DNA from: Clostridia bacterium
GTDB taxonomy: Bacteria > Bacillota_A > Clostridia > Christensenellales > Aristaeellaceae
Reading direction: 5' to 3'
Assembly: GCA_025997215.1 (NCBI GenBank)
Contig: BNUH01000106.1
Location: 1-8,826, forward strand
Length of the DNA: 8,826 bases
Positions 1-7,012 of this stretch are shown piece by piece. How positions within the stretch are numbered: the stretch's first letter is position 1; the number at the start of each line of letters is the position of its first letter. Made by a program: the position numbers and the translations under genes. Under the pieces are notes generated by a model. That model ran no database searches and was not told the DNA's origin. It saw only the letters and a list, made by a program, of their open reading frames with translations.

Positions 1-879
1 CTTGTATGCGGCCGGGCTTTCACCTTCATACTTTTTGAACATGGTGCAAAAATAGGCATAATTCGTAAATCCGCATTCATAGACGATGTTTTTGATGGGC
101 ATCTCGGTTTCCACAAGCAGAACCTTCGCCCGATGGAGGCGCGCTTTGGTGATATACGATACTGGTGTTTCGCCTGTTAGCTTTTTGAAACTCCGGCATA
201 GGCAGCTTACGCTCAAGTCGACTGTATTCGCGATATCTGTTAAACTCAGCTTATCGATCAGATGATTGTCGATATGCGCTTGAGCCTGACGGACTTTTCT
301 CTGGGTATCCGGGCTGACGCCCACTGTGTTTTTTCGTAGGTTATACTCGTTGTATTCATCCAGAAGGAGCGCTAAAATTCCCATCAGTTGCGCCTTCATA
401 GAGAATTCCGCAATATCGCCTGTCATCAGACTGGTATTATAAAGCCTATCAAACAGTTTTAAGAATTCTGGATAACGGTTCAGGTCAATCCAACCTTCGA
501 ATTCCGCGTCGGCATAGTAGGGCAGACTTGGGCGGGATGCTATGAATTCTGCACCGACAGGCTGCGTGTAATCCTCTGCCACCCACTTGTGGTATGTCCC
601 CAGCAGGGAGGAATCGTACAGGAGGTCGAAATTAACGATATAGGCATGATATGGCCCCGTTGCACGCACCGTCTCACCGGGCGTAAAAAACACAATCCGG
701 CCTTTGCGCGCTTCGATGGATTGGCTGCCCTTGATGATCGTCTGGTCTCCCTCCACGATCAGTTCCAGCTCATACCATTGCACGATGCGCCGTCGGCCTT
801 CCATCGGTACAGGTTTAACAAGCCCATTATAATGCGCGCACTTGAGAATATATGGGTTGGTTTCAAACGGTAAAGGCAT
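1..879 (-). CDS. AraC-family transcriptional regulator (3' end cut by window edge)
   Basis: Probable DNA-binding regulator of the adjacent sugar-uptake operon. I translated the minus strand from an ATG at 879 and it stays open for 293 codons to the window edge. AAGGAG lies 6 nt before the ATG. Residues about 1-110 look like the cupin-like sensing domain of AraC proteins (GRIVFFTPGETVRATGP near 60-76), followed by a helical linker. Residues about 196-293 form the double helix-turn-helix domain: the first HTH has LTDIANTVDLSVSCLCRSFK (213-232) and the second has PIKNIVYECGFTNYAYFCTMF (262-282), ending in the usual GESPAAYK. Only a few terminal residues should be missing. It is the last visible gene of the operon, 26 bp after the oxidoreductase, so autoregulation and control of the transporter by the imported compound are likely. 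That role is inferred from position; the family assignment is strong. Confidence 0.93.
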   Translation of the reverse strand, partial: MPLPFETNPYILKCAHYNGLVKPVPMEGRRRIVQWYELELIVEGDQTIIKGSQSIEARKGRIVFFTPGETVRATGPYHAYIVNFDLLYDSSLLGTYHKWVAEDYTQPVGAEFIASRPSLPYYADAEFEGWIDLNRYPEFLKLFDRLYNTSLMTGDIAEFSMKAQLMGILALLLDEYNEYNLRKNTVGVSPDTQRKVRQAQAHIDNHLIDKLSLTDIANTVDLSVSCLCRSFKKLTGETPVSYITKARLHRAKVLLVETEMPIKNIVYECGFTNYAYFCTMFKKYEGESPAAYK

Positions 880-905
880 GGATCTCTCCTTCCGTCAACT
901 GTGCG

Positions 906-1892
906 TTATTTATAACCGAACTTCTTTTTTTGCAAACGAATCGCCTCTGCCAACGCTACCGACTGCACATAAGACGCCGGCATGCCGTCGGTTTCCGAGG
1001 TGCCTGTGCGCAGTTGATCAAGGAAGGAGGCAATCTCATAGTAAAATCCATTTGCTTCGTAGAATTCAACACCGTCGGGGCAATCTTTTGAGGTGATGCT
1101 TGAAACAAGCTCCTTGTTTTCATAGGTGACTAAACGGCCCAGCGCATCATGTGGGCCGATCGGCAATTCCAGCGAGTAGCTTCGGCGGTTGGTTTGGATG
1201 CCCACGCACTCGGATACCAAACCGGTCAGCGGCAGGAAATCAAGACGGACGCGCACGCCGTTTTCCATGCAGCCATCCAGATAGATGTTGAAGCATTCTT
1301 TCCCGCTATTATGGATGGGATCGTACGCAAGGCGAACGGACGCGTACGGCGCATCGGCTAGGTAACGGACCAAGTCCACGCCATGAATGGCTGTGGTTGA
1401 GAAATCCGCGTCGTTGCGGCCCATCCGGTGCATACCGTAATGGATGTATTGAATCGGATCCTCCGCATTTTGCAGCTGTGTTTTGATGACCCGTACCAGC
1501 GGCGTATACCGACGGTTAAACGCCGCTCGAAAAGGCATTGCGGTTTCCTTAACCACGTTCGCCAGGTGCTGTGCATCCTCGCCTGTCAACGCGGGAGGCT
1601 TTTCAGCCAGGCAAGGTATGCCCGCGCGCAGAACCGTCTGTATGATACCGCATGTCAAGGCTACCGGTACGACGACACCGACCATATCCGGGCGCTCGCG
1701 TACGATCATCTCGGAAAAATCTGTGTATGTACGCTCAAAGCCAAATGCTTGTGCATAGGCTTTTGCGGCATCGAGGTTCAAATCACAGCACGCCGCCAAG
1801 TGGATATCCGGATGCAAGGCTGCATACTTTCGGTAGGATGGCCCATGCACAAAACTGGAATGGCTCCCGCAGCCAATGACGCAGATTTTCAT
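906..1892 (-). CDS. Gfo/Idh/MocA-family NAD(P)-dependent oxidoreductase
   Basis: Predicted cytoplasmic dehydrogenase/reductase acting on a sugar, cyclitol or similar polyol. The 328-residue length is typical of the family. The N-terminal Rossmann fold starts MKICVIGCGSHSS, with the glycine motif at residues 7-9. The EKP motif is at 97-99 (K98 is the expected catalytic or substrate-binding lysine), followed by FNRRYTP at 125-131. The second domain carries TTAIHGVD (166-173), keeping the family histidine at H170; the acid often found four residues before this histidine is a threonine here. GAGG lies 9 nt before the ATG. It starts 34 bp after the second permease gene and is followed 26 bp later by the AraC gene, so it is co-transcribed with the transporter and probably acts on the imported compound. 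Exact substrate and reaction direction cannot be told. Confidence 0.93.
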   Translation of the reverse strand: MKICVIGCGSHSSFVHGPSYRKYAALHPDIHLAACCDLNLDAAKAYAQAFGFERTYTDFSEMIVRERPDMVGVVVPVALTCGIIQTVLRAGIPCLAEKPPALTGEDAQHLANVVKETAMPFRAAFNRRYTPLVRVIKTQLQNAEDPIQYIHYGMHRMGRNDADFSTTAIHGVDLVRYLADAPYASVRLAYDPIHNSGKECFNIYLDGCMENGVRVRLDFLPLTGLVSECVGIQTNRRSYSLELPIGPHDALGRLVTYENKELVSSITSKDCPDGVEFYEANGFYYEIASFLDQLRTGTSETDGMPASYVQSVALAEAIRLQKKKFGYK

Positions 1893-1926
1893 ACTATTTA
1901 ACCTCGATTTTTCGCTGTACCTGGCG

Positions 1927-2832
1927 TTATTCCTTTATTGAACCGACCATAACGCCTTGGTCGAAGTATTTTTGAATGAACGGGTAAATGATAATGATGG
2001 GTATCACAGTAACCATCACTACCGCTGCCTTGATGGCAGGTTCAAACATCTGGATACCCCAGCCTTCCTGCATCTTGTACGCGTTTTTCATCTCGTTGAC
2101 AGCGTTGGGTGTGATGCGGGTATCGATGATCATCCTGCGGACAATGATCTGCAGCGGAAACAGGTATTCGTTTTGCAGGAAGATCAGCGCGTTGAACCAG
2201 TCGTTCCAATATGCTACAAATGCCATCATGGTCAGCGTCAGCATGGATGGCAGGCAGAGCGGCAGTATGACTTTGCGCAGGATTAGTCCCTCGGATGCGC
2301 CGTCTATGCGTGCCGATTCCGTCAGCGACGCCGGTATAGCGTTAATGAAATTGCGCAGTACCAGGTAACTCCATACGCTCAACCCCGATGTGATCATCAT
2401 GGCGAGGCGGGTGTTGTACAGCTTAAGGTATTGTGTGACGATGATGTAAAACGGTACGATGCCGCCGGAAAAATACATTGTCAGCAGAAAATACAGACTG
2501 AAGAAGCGTTTCCCGGGCAGATTCGGCTTGGTCATGGCAAACGAGGCCAAGCAGACCAGCAGCATCGTCCAAGCCGTGCCGCCGATGGTATATACAACGG
2601 TATTCAGATAACCCGTTGGGATCCACTTGGTGCTGAAGATATAGCGGTAAGCATCCAGCTTAAAGCCGCTGCCGGGCCATAGGTTCAGCGTAGTGTTGTA
2701 ATAACCTGTGGCATCCATAAACGATGTCATCAGCAGGCTCCAGAACGGGTAGAGCGTACACACGCCAAACAGGATGAAGAAGAGCACGTTGCACGCATCG
2801 AAGATCTTATCGCCCCTGCTTCGTTTCCACAT
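1927..2832 (-). CDS. Carbohydrate ABC transporter permease, YtcP/UgpE (MalG-like) type
   Basis: Integral membrane subunit of a CUT1-type sugar importer, pairing with the permease encoded just upstream. It has 301 residues with about six hydrophobic segments: roughly 13-36, 76-100, 110-134, 142-162, 196-218 and 268-285. The cytoplasmic EAA loop that docks the ATPase is at about 172-194, with SARIDGAS then LRKVILPLCLP. The C-terminus YPFIQKYFDQGVMVGSIKE is the characteristic end of this permease class. The start is well fixed: AAGGAGG lies 7 nt before the ATG. It begins 38 bp after the stop of the LplB-type permease and ends 34 bp before the oxidoreductase. No ATP-binding subunit is encoded in the visible operon; in Firmicutes such transporters commonly borrow a shared MsmX-like ATPase. 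Confidence 0.95.
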   Translation of the reverse strand: MWKRSRGDKIFDACNVLFFILFGVCTLYPFWSLLMTSFMDATGYYNTTLNLWPGSGFKLDAYRYIFSTKWIPTGYLNTVVYTIGGTAWTMLLVCLASFAMTKPNLPGKRFFSLYFLLTMYFSGGIVPFYIIVTQYLKLYNTRLAMMITSGLSVWSYLVLRNFINAIPASLTESARIDGASEGLILRKVILPLCLPSMLTLTMMAFVAYWNDWFNALIFLQNEYLFPLQIIVRRMIIDTRITPNAVNEMKNAYKMQEGWGIQMFEPAIKAAVVMVTVIPIIIIYPFIQKYFDQGVMVGSIKE

Positions 2833-2870
2833 GGCGGTTCCTCCTTAACGATCGGAATAGCCGGAATGAG

Positions 2871-3863
2871 TTATAGTATCGACTCCTCGCCATACTTGGT
2901 TGAGAAGTAATTAATGATCAAAATCAGCAAAAGGCCGACGCCTTGCTTGAACAGATCCATAGCAGCCGTATAGGAAAATTGACCCAGCCCTTGAAACGCC
3001 ATACGGTAGATCAGGGTATCGATGATCTCACCTTGGCTGTAGGTTTGAGGCATGATCAAGTTTTGGATCTGATCGAATCCCGCGCTGAGTACGCCGCCTA
3101 GACCAAGCAATGTCAGTAAAAAAATCGTGCTGCGGATGCCGGGCAGCGTAATATGCAGCGCGCGTTGGAGACGGTTTGCGCCATCCATTGCAGCCGATTC
3201 GTAGATTTCCGGATTGATAGCGGCGATAGCCGCTAGGTAGATGATGGTGCCAAACCCCGCTTCCTTCCAGATGGAGGTGATGTACACCATGGGCCTAAAA
3301 GCCCTGGGGTTGGTCAATATGGGTATAGGCGCGGTATGGAAAAAGCCCGTCATCAGTTTGGCGTATGGACTGTCGTTTATGGAAATTAAGGTATATACAA
3401 GGGAGCCGATGATGACCCAAGACAGGAAGTGGGGCAGATACAATACGGTTTGGATGCCGTTGCGGAAGCGCCGGCTTCGCAGTTCATTGATCAGCAGCGC
3501 GATGCCGACCACCGCGACTAGCATGATGACGATGCGGGTAAGGCTGATGATCAATGTATTCCCCAGCGCGTTCATGAACTGCGGATCGGTAAATAAGCGC
3601 CTAAAATGCCCAAATCCGTGATGATCCGTCCAAGCGCTTCCCCATATGCCCTGGCGTGCCTTAAAGTTCTTAAAGGCTAGCAGGACGCCGTAAATCGGCC
3701 AATACCGGAATACTGCAGTGGCCGCAAACGGAAGAGCCAGCAACAGATATGTGGAGCGATTCGCCCAAATGCGGCGTCCGAGCCTATGCCGTTTATCCGA
3801 ACGGTTTTGGCGGTTCTGCCGATTAAGGTGGTCTCGGCTCGGAGTCTGCGCGATCTGTGCCAT
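2871..3863 (-). CDS. Carbohydrate ABC transporter permease, LplB (MalF-like) type
   Basis: First membrane subunit of the CUT1-type importer. From the ATG at 3863 the protein has 330 residues. It has a basic, Asn/Arg-rich cytoplasmic tail (about 1-36), then TM1 with the LplB-typical pattern YLLLALPFAATAVFRYWPIYG (39-59), and further hydrophobic stretches near 102-126, 138-160, 195-215, 246-266 and 306-321. The EAA loop is YESAAMDGANRLQRALHITLP (221-241). The frame stays open upstream to 4013, but that start would overlap the solute-binding protein gene and would translate through the intercistronic hairpin, so I prefer MAQIAQ. Only a weak AGAGAG precedes it, so translation may be modest. ATG 3890 is an alternative with no visible Shine-Dalgarno. 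It lies 103 bp after the binding-protein stop and 38 bp before the second permease. Confidence 0.93.
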   Translation of the reverse strand: MAQIAQTPSRDHLNRQNRQNRSDKRHRLGRRIWANRSTYLLLALPFAATAVFRYWPIYGVLLAFKNFKARQGIWGSAWTDHHGFGHFRRLFTDPQFMNALGNTLIISLTRIVIMLVAVVGIALLINELRSRRFRNGIQTVLYLPHFLSWVIIGSLVYTLISINDSPYAKLMTGFFHTAPIPILTNPRAFRPMVYITSIWKEAGFGTIIYLAAIAAINPEIYESAAMDGANRLQRALHITLPGIRSTIFLLTLLGLGGVLSAGFDQIQNLIMPQTYSQGEIIDTLIYRMAFQGLGQFSYTAAMDLFKQGVGLLLILIINYFSTKYGEESIL

Positions 3864-3906
3864 ACATCCGTCTCTCTTTCTACGGCCCATATCGGAGGTA
3901 GGAATC

Positions 3907-3945
3907 AAAACGGCGTCCGCCGCGCGTTGGCCGCGACGGACGCCG
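3907..3945 (-). terminator. Intercistronic hairpin with short T-run (partial terminator or 3' stabiliser)
   Basis: On the minus strand, perfect 9-bp arms CGGCGTCCG and CGGACGCCG (3937-3945 and 3911-3919) enclose an inner CGCG/CGCG pairing, followed at once by TTTT (3910-3907). It starts 21 nt after the stop of the binding-protein gene and lies before the permease start. Such GC-rich stems after the first gene of sugar ABC operons commonly give more binding protein than permease, by partial termination or by protecting the upstream mRNA from 3' decay. The T-run has only four residues, so full termination is unlikely. Confidence 0.72.
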
Positions 3946-3966
3946 CTTGGCGAATTGAAAAAGTAA

Positions 3967-5505
3967 TTACGGCGTAATGCCCAGCTCAACCGCCTTCGCG
4001 TTGACTTCCGCAATGACCTGGTCTAGCCCGTATACGTCCTTCAACGTCTGCACATACGCGGCCCAATCCTCGGCGGGCGTATCGCTTGTTATGATCGCTT
4101 GAATCCGCGTTTCAATGTCTCCGAGGCTTACCGCGAAGGCATCCTTAGCGGGCGTTGAGATGGACAGCAGCGCGGCGTTCGCCGGATAGAGATGACCGCC
4201 GTACAGATCCTGATGCGTGACATTCTCAATAGCGGTCAGGCGTTCGTCATAGCGCGGCACGAGCGGCTTGGTCGCGGGCTCGGAATCCCAACGCACATCG
4301 CTGCCAAAGCTGTTGCTGTACTTGTTCCACATCAGCTGCTGATTCCCTGTCGAGGGATCGATGGGCAGCAAGTTAACACCCAGACCCTCCGCGTTGATCT
4401 CCCAATCTTCACCCTCAAAACCATAGTAGTTGAAGTCGCGGCCTTCCGGCGAGAGCACCCAGTCAAAGTACGACAGGATACGATAGAGCTTTTCATCGGG
4501 AATTTTATCGGAGAACACGGTGACGCCGCCTTCAATACCGCTGAACCAGCGGGCGTCCTCGCCTTCGACGCCGGCAATCGGCGGGAGCTGCTGGATCGCT
4601 TTATAGGGATCGAGATCCGGATAGACCGCCTTGAAATTTGTATGGAAGGTGGTCAGCATCCAATAAGTGTTCGCCTGTTCGTACAGAACACCCAGCTTGC
4701 CTTTAGCAAACATATCGCGCGCGTTTGCAGCGGAGAATTCCGGATCCAGCGCGCCTTCCTTGTATAGCCGATTCCAGAATAGGATGCCGTCTGTCATGCC
4801 GTCGGTCAGATAGCCGGGGATCCACTGACCATCGACATACGCCCAGTTATACATATCCACAAAGGGTGCAAAGTAGATCTGCCAGAGCCAGCCGGTCGTC
4901 CCATACGTATCATCTTGCCCGTTGCCATCGGGATCGTTCTTTGCCATCGCGTATAGGAAATCATGATATTCATCTGCGGTTGTCGGTGTGGAAAGCCCAA
5001 GTTTTTCGGCCCAATCGGTGCGGTACCAAACAGCCCAAGTGTTTGCCCGTTTCGCGACATCGGGGTTGCTCAGCTGCGGAATGCTGTAATTCTTGCCTTC
5101 GGCTTGCGCCGTCTCGCGGTTCAGCACACCTTTTTGTACCATTGCCCAAAGATTCGGGTACTGCTGCAGCAGTTCATCGGGCAGCTCCCGCAGGAAGCCT
5201 TCGCTCTTGAGCTGCTTGTAAAAGCTGTTGGTCAAATCGACGTGGAAAAAATCCGGCAAAGTATCCGTCACAGCCTTAAGCTGGAGGGTTTCCGGCTCGC
5301 CCGGAACGATGGTGACGTCCCAATTGAACTTCTCATCCAGGAACAGGCTTATCGGGTCGCCCTGGGTGTAGGTGGTATCTGTTCCGGCAACGACGGATAC
5401 ATGCTGCTCCGTGCCGTAATAGACATTTGCTTCCTGCGCGTACGCGCTCAAAGACAATGTGAGCAACAGCAGCGCTAGCATCAGTGTAAAGCAACGCTTT
5501 TTCAT
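3967..5505 (-). CDS. Extracellular solute-binding protein of carbohydrate ABC transporter (LipO-like, CUT1)
   Basis: Captures the sugar outside the membrane and delivers it to the two permeases downstream. From the ATG at 5505 the protein has 512 residues; GGAGG lies 7 nt upstream, whereas the longer frame to 5562 has no such site and would hide the signal peptide. Residues 1-23 are a signal peptide (MKKR, hydrophobic core, then AYA) with predicted signal peptidase I cleavage after A23. There is no lipobox cysteine near it, unusual for a Gram-positive binding protein. Family marks include WYRTDWAEKLGLSTPTTADEY (about 160-180) and an acidic calcium-loop-like NDPDGNGQDD (190-199), as seen in LipO-like proteins. 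The ligand pocket cannot be assigned, so the substrate is unknown. It is the first gene of the operon. Confidence 0.94.
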   Translation of the reverse strand: MKKRCFTLMLALLLLTLSLSAYAQEANVYYGTEQHVSVVAGTDTTYTQGDPISLFLDEKFNWDVTIVPGEPETLQLKAVTDTLPDFFHVDLTNSFYKQLKSEGFLRELPDELLQQYPNLWAMVQKGVLNRETAQAEGKNYSIPQLSNPDVAKRANTWAVWYRTDWAEKLGLSTPTTADEYHDFLYAMAKNDPDGNGQDDTYGTTGWLWQIYFAPFVDMYNWAYVDGQWIPGYLTDGMTDGILFWNRLYKEGALDPEFSAANARDMFAKGKLGVLYEQANTYWMLTTFHTNFKAVYPDLDPYKAIQQLPPIAGVEGEDARWFSGIEGGVTVFSDKIPDEKLYRILSYFDWVLSPEGRDFNYYGFEGEDWEINAEGLGVNLLPIDPSTGNQQLMWNKYSNSFGSDVRWDSEPATKPLVPRYDERLTAIENVTHQDLYGGHLYPANAALLSISTPAKDAFAVSLGDIETRIQAIITSDTPAEDWAAYVQTLKDVYGLDQVIAEVNAKAVELGITP

Positions 5506-5720
5506 AGATTTTCCTCCATCCCTTTTTGTTAGCTTACACATAGTTATTCGAATTGCTTTCAACTATTTTACAACAACCACCTGCAATATACAATCACCGA
5601 TATTGTTTTGTTGTTTTGGATTTTGCTTTGTCGAAAGTTGGAAAACGGAGGGATTTGCCCCCCTCGCTCGCCGCGATTCTACACGAAGCAACGTCACGGG
5701 AGTTTGGCAGTAAGAAGGCC
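5506..5720. other. Intergenic region between transposase remnant and sugar operon
   Basis: About 215 bp separate the operon's first gene from the transposase frame. The operon-proximal half is AT-rich and holds the candidate operon promoter and leader. The half nearer the transposase (about 5641-5720) is GC-richer. Short plus-strand reading frames cross it (5459-5713 and 5553-5741), but neither resembles a known protein and no good ribosome binding site was seen, so I do not call them genes. No clear terminator, tRNA or riboswitch was seen. Confidence 0.5.
5565..5593 (-). promoter_or_regulatory. Candidate sigma-A promoter of the sugar-transport operon
   Basis: Minus strand: -35 TTGTAT (5593-5588), a 17-bp spacer, and -10 TAAAAT (5570-5565). 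It would start RNA near 5558 and give a leader of about 50 nt before the binding-protein ATG at 5505. Spacing is ideal and both hexamers are fair matches (4-5 of 6). The call rests on sequence alone. Confidence 0.55.
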
Positions 5721-6719
5721 TCAAAGGAAGAAAAAAACTAAGCGGGGAAAGGAATTTCCAGGAAAATAGAGGGAAGGTTTTTTCTCCAACTCACTACTCG
5801 TCCATGACTGCTTTCTTGTGCATAGCCATAATCTAGTATACCCATCTTGATTTAACAGATTTAAAACCACGTTATCCGAGGTGTTCAACCCTTTATCAGC
5901 CACCACGACCATCCTTCCTAATCCATAGTCCGCATGCAGACGTCTCATCACAGGTATCATCGTTTCACAATCATTGGTATTTCCAGGAAACAGCGAATAC
6001 GTTATGGGTAAGCCATCTCCATCCATTAGCAGTCCCATTTGGATAATCGGGTCTGGTCTATGTTCCTTGGATACACCTTTCTTACGCAGATTATCCTGCT
6101 CATCTATCTCAAAGTAATAGTTTGTCACATCATAATACACTCGCGATAAGTCGCGCGGTTTCTCTTTTTCGATCCTATTATCCACATACTTTACAAGAGA
6201 GTTTTTCAGTGTTGATATAAACCTCAGTGAGTGATATATATCATCAAGAGTAAAATCACTCTTGTCAAAGTACATATCTTTCCCTTCATAAGTCTTTTTC
6301 TTTGACCCTGGAGACAATATCCGTGAATATATCAACAGTCTCACAATGCTGTTTAGGTCATATTTGACATCCAGTTTTCGCGCTTGGTTGGTAAAAAACT
6401 GATCCAACCCCAAACCACGATATAGCATGGACAGCGGAGCGTATCCCAGCAGTTTATTATACGAAACGCTGTCAGACAGCCTTTCGTTTGAGTGTATTGA
6501 AACCTTGTCCGCTGTGTGCTCGCAGGCGGCTGCAAGTTTCATTTCCGCGAGTGTACGCATCCCGAACGCGACTGGGTCGGAGTGTATCTTCGCCAACGAG
6601 TCAGCGTAACCCAGCGAACGCAAGGTACGTGTTTTGACCTTCTTAGTGATGGGATCGCGGTAACCTTCGACGATGGACAGATACAACCGCCCGTTAGACA
6701 GTCCCTTGTGAAGCCGCAT
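5721..6719 (-). pseudogene. IS1634-type DDE transposase, truncated at the C-terminus
   Basis: Remnant of an insertion-sequence transposase. The N-terminal 294 residues read as an IS1634-like protein (IS4 superfamily): an opening region with YLSIVEGYRDPITKKVKTRTL, then the RNase H-like fold with VYYDVTNYYFE (first catalytic Asp D197), GVSKEHRPDPIIQMGLLMD, LPITYSLFPGNTND, and VVVADKGLNT (second catalytic Asp D275). After NLLNQDGY (codon 294 ends at 5838) the similarity stops, and the last 38 residues, rich in Trp/Phe and ending VFFFL, look like out-of-family sequence. Family members usually run to about 500-600 residues, so the part with the third catalytic acid (Glu) is missing and the protein should be inactive. 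The start is supported by AGGAGG 7 nt upstream and by a near-consensus promoter. Confidence 0.88.
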
Positions 6720-6748
6720 ATGCTCGCCTCCTGAGTAGATCTGGGACT

Positions 6749-6777
6749 ATTATACCACAGTCTCGCCCAATCCGCAA
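6749..6777 (-). promoter_or_regulatory. Extended -10 promoter of the transposase remnant
   Basis: Minus strand: -35 TTGCGG (6777-6772), a 17-bp spacer, perfect -10 TATAAT (6754-6749), and TGG immediately before it, making an extended -10. The transposase ATG lies about 30 nt downstream of the -10, with AGGAGG between. It points towards the sugar operon. Confidence 0.75.
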
Positions 6778-6779
6778 CT

Positions 6780-7012
6780 AAAATGTTCAACAATTTGACA
6801 AGAAAATTCGTCTGATTTTCATTGCTGTTATTGAGTTTTTGGGGTGCTATAGGTTGTGAATGCCTGCCGAATTAGGGAAGGCTGTTGTATTTGTTGTCTA
6901 TTTATACACCATGGTTAGACACTGCTAACACTTATCTAAACATCTCAATCACAGCACTTCCCTTTCCCAGCGAACCATGGTATACTGAACCTGATTAGGA
7001 GGGTGTACCAGT
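6780..7012. other. Divergent intergenic region between transposase remnant and AAA-ATPase gene
   Basis: AT-rich spacer between the two divergent transcription units. It includes the outer part of the insertion-sequence remnant, whose edge cannot be fixed. Closer to the ATPase gene it holds two copies of the palindrome ACCATGGT (6908-6915 and 6974-6981), a GTTAG/CTAAC dyad (about 6914-6929), and the ATPase promoter. No open reading frame in it is convincing. Confidence 0.5.
6958..6986 (+). promoter_or_regulatory. Extended -10 promoter of the AAA-ATPase/nuclease gene
   Basis: -10 TATACT (6981-6986) is preceded by TGG (extended -10), with a weak -35 TTCCCT (6958-6963) 17 bp away. RNA would start near 6993 and give a leader of about 20 nt that contains AGGAGGG, 9 nt before the ATG at 7013. 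The weak -35 is compatible with an extended -10 promoter. Confidence 0.65.

Larger units (their letters stand above)
5721..6777 (-). mobile_element. Remnant of an IS1634-family insertion sequence
   Basis: Covers the transposase fragment with its promoter. The downstream part of the element, including its terminal inverted repeat, is absent: no matching inverted repeat pair could be seen between 5506-5760 and 6780-6900. The outer limit on the promoter side is therefore undefined and may lie anywhere between about 6780 and 6900. It is AT-richer than the sugar operon, consistent with foreign origin. Confidence 0.65.

Noticed and set aside
1428..1901. 157-residue plus-strand frame opposite the oxidoreductase
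   Set aside because: Shadow of the minus-strand gene: low-complexity Arg/Cys-rich product, no ribosome binding site, no family resemblance.
3864..4013. Longer start for the LplB-type permease (380 residues)
   Set aside because: It would overlap the end of the binding-protein gene and translate through the intercistronic hairpin; its extra 50 residues are Arg-rich and unlike the family, while the ATG at 3863 gives the expected length.
4192..5478. Long plus-strand frames opposite the binding-protein gene (191, 161 and 171 residues)
   Set aside because: They lie antisense to a well-supported gene, have no recognisable domains and are explained as shadow frames in GC-rich coding sequence.
5506..5562. 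Longer start for the solute-binding protein (531 residues)
   Set aside because: The ATG at 5505 has GGAGG at 7 nt and begins a normal signal peptide; the extension would place 19 residues before it and has no ribosome binding site.
5548..5563. Possible catabolite-responsive (cre-like) element TTGAAAGCAATTCGAA on the minus strand near the operon start
   Set aside because: It resembles part of the CcpA consensus, but the central CG is missing and symmetry is poor; too weak to call without comparison to other promoters.
5731..5759. Possible terminator after the transposase remnant (GGAAA/TTTCC stem and seven Ts on the minus strand)
   Set aside because: The stem is only 5 bp and A/T-rich, and the T-run is separated from it by about 8 nt, so it does not fit an intrinsic terminator.
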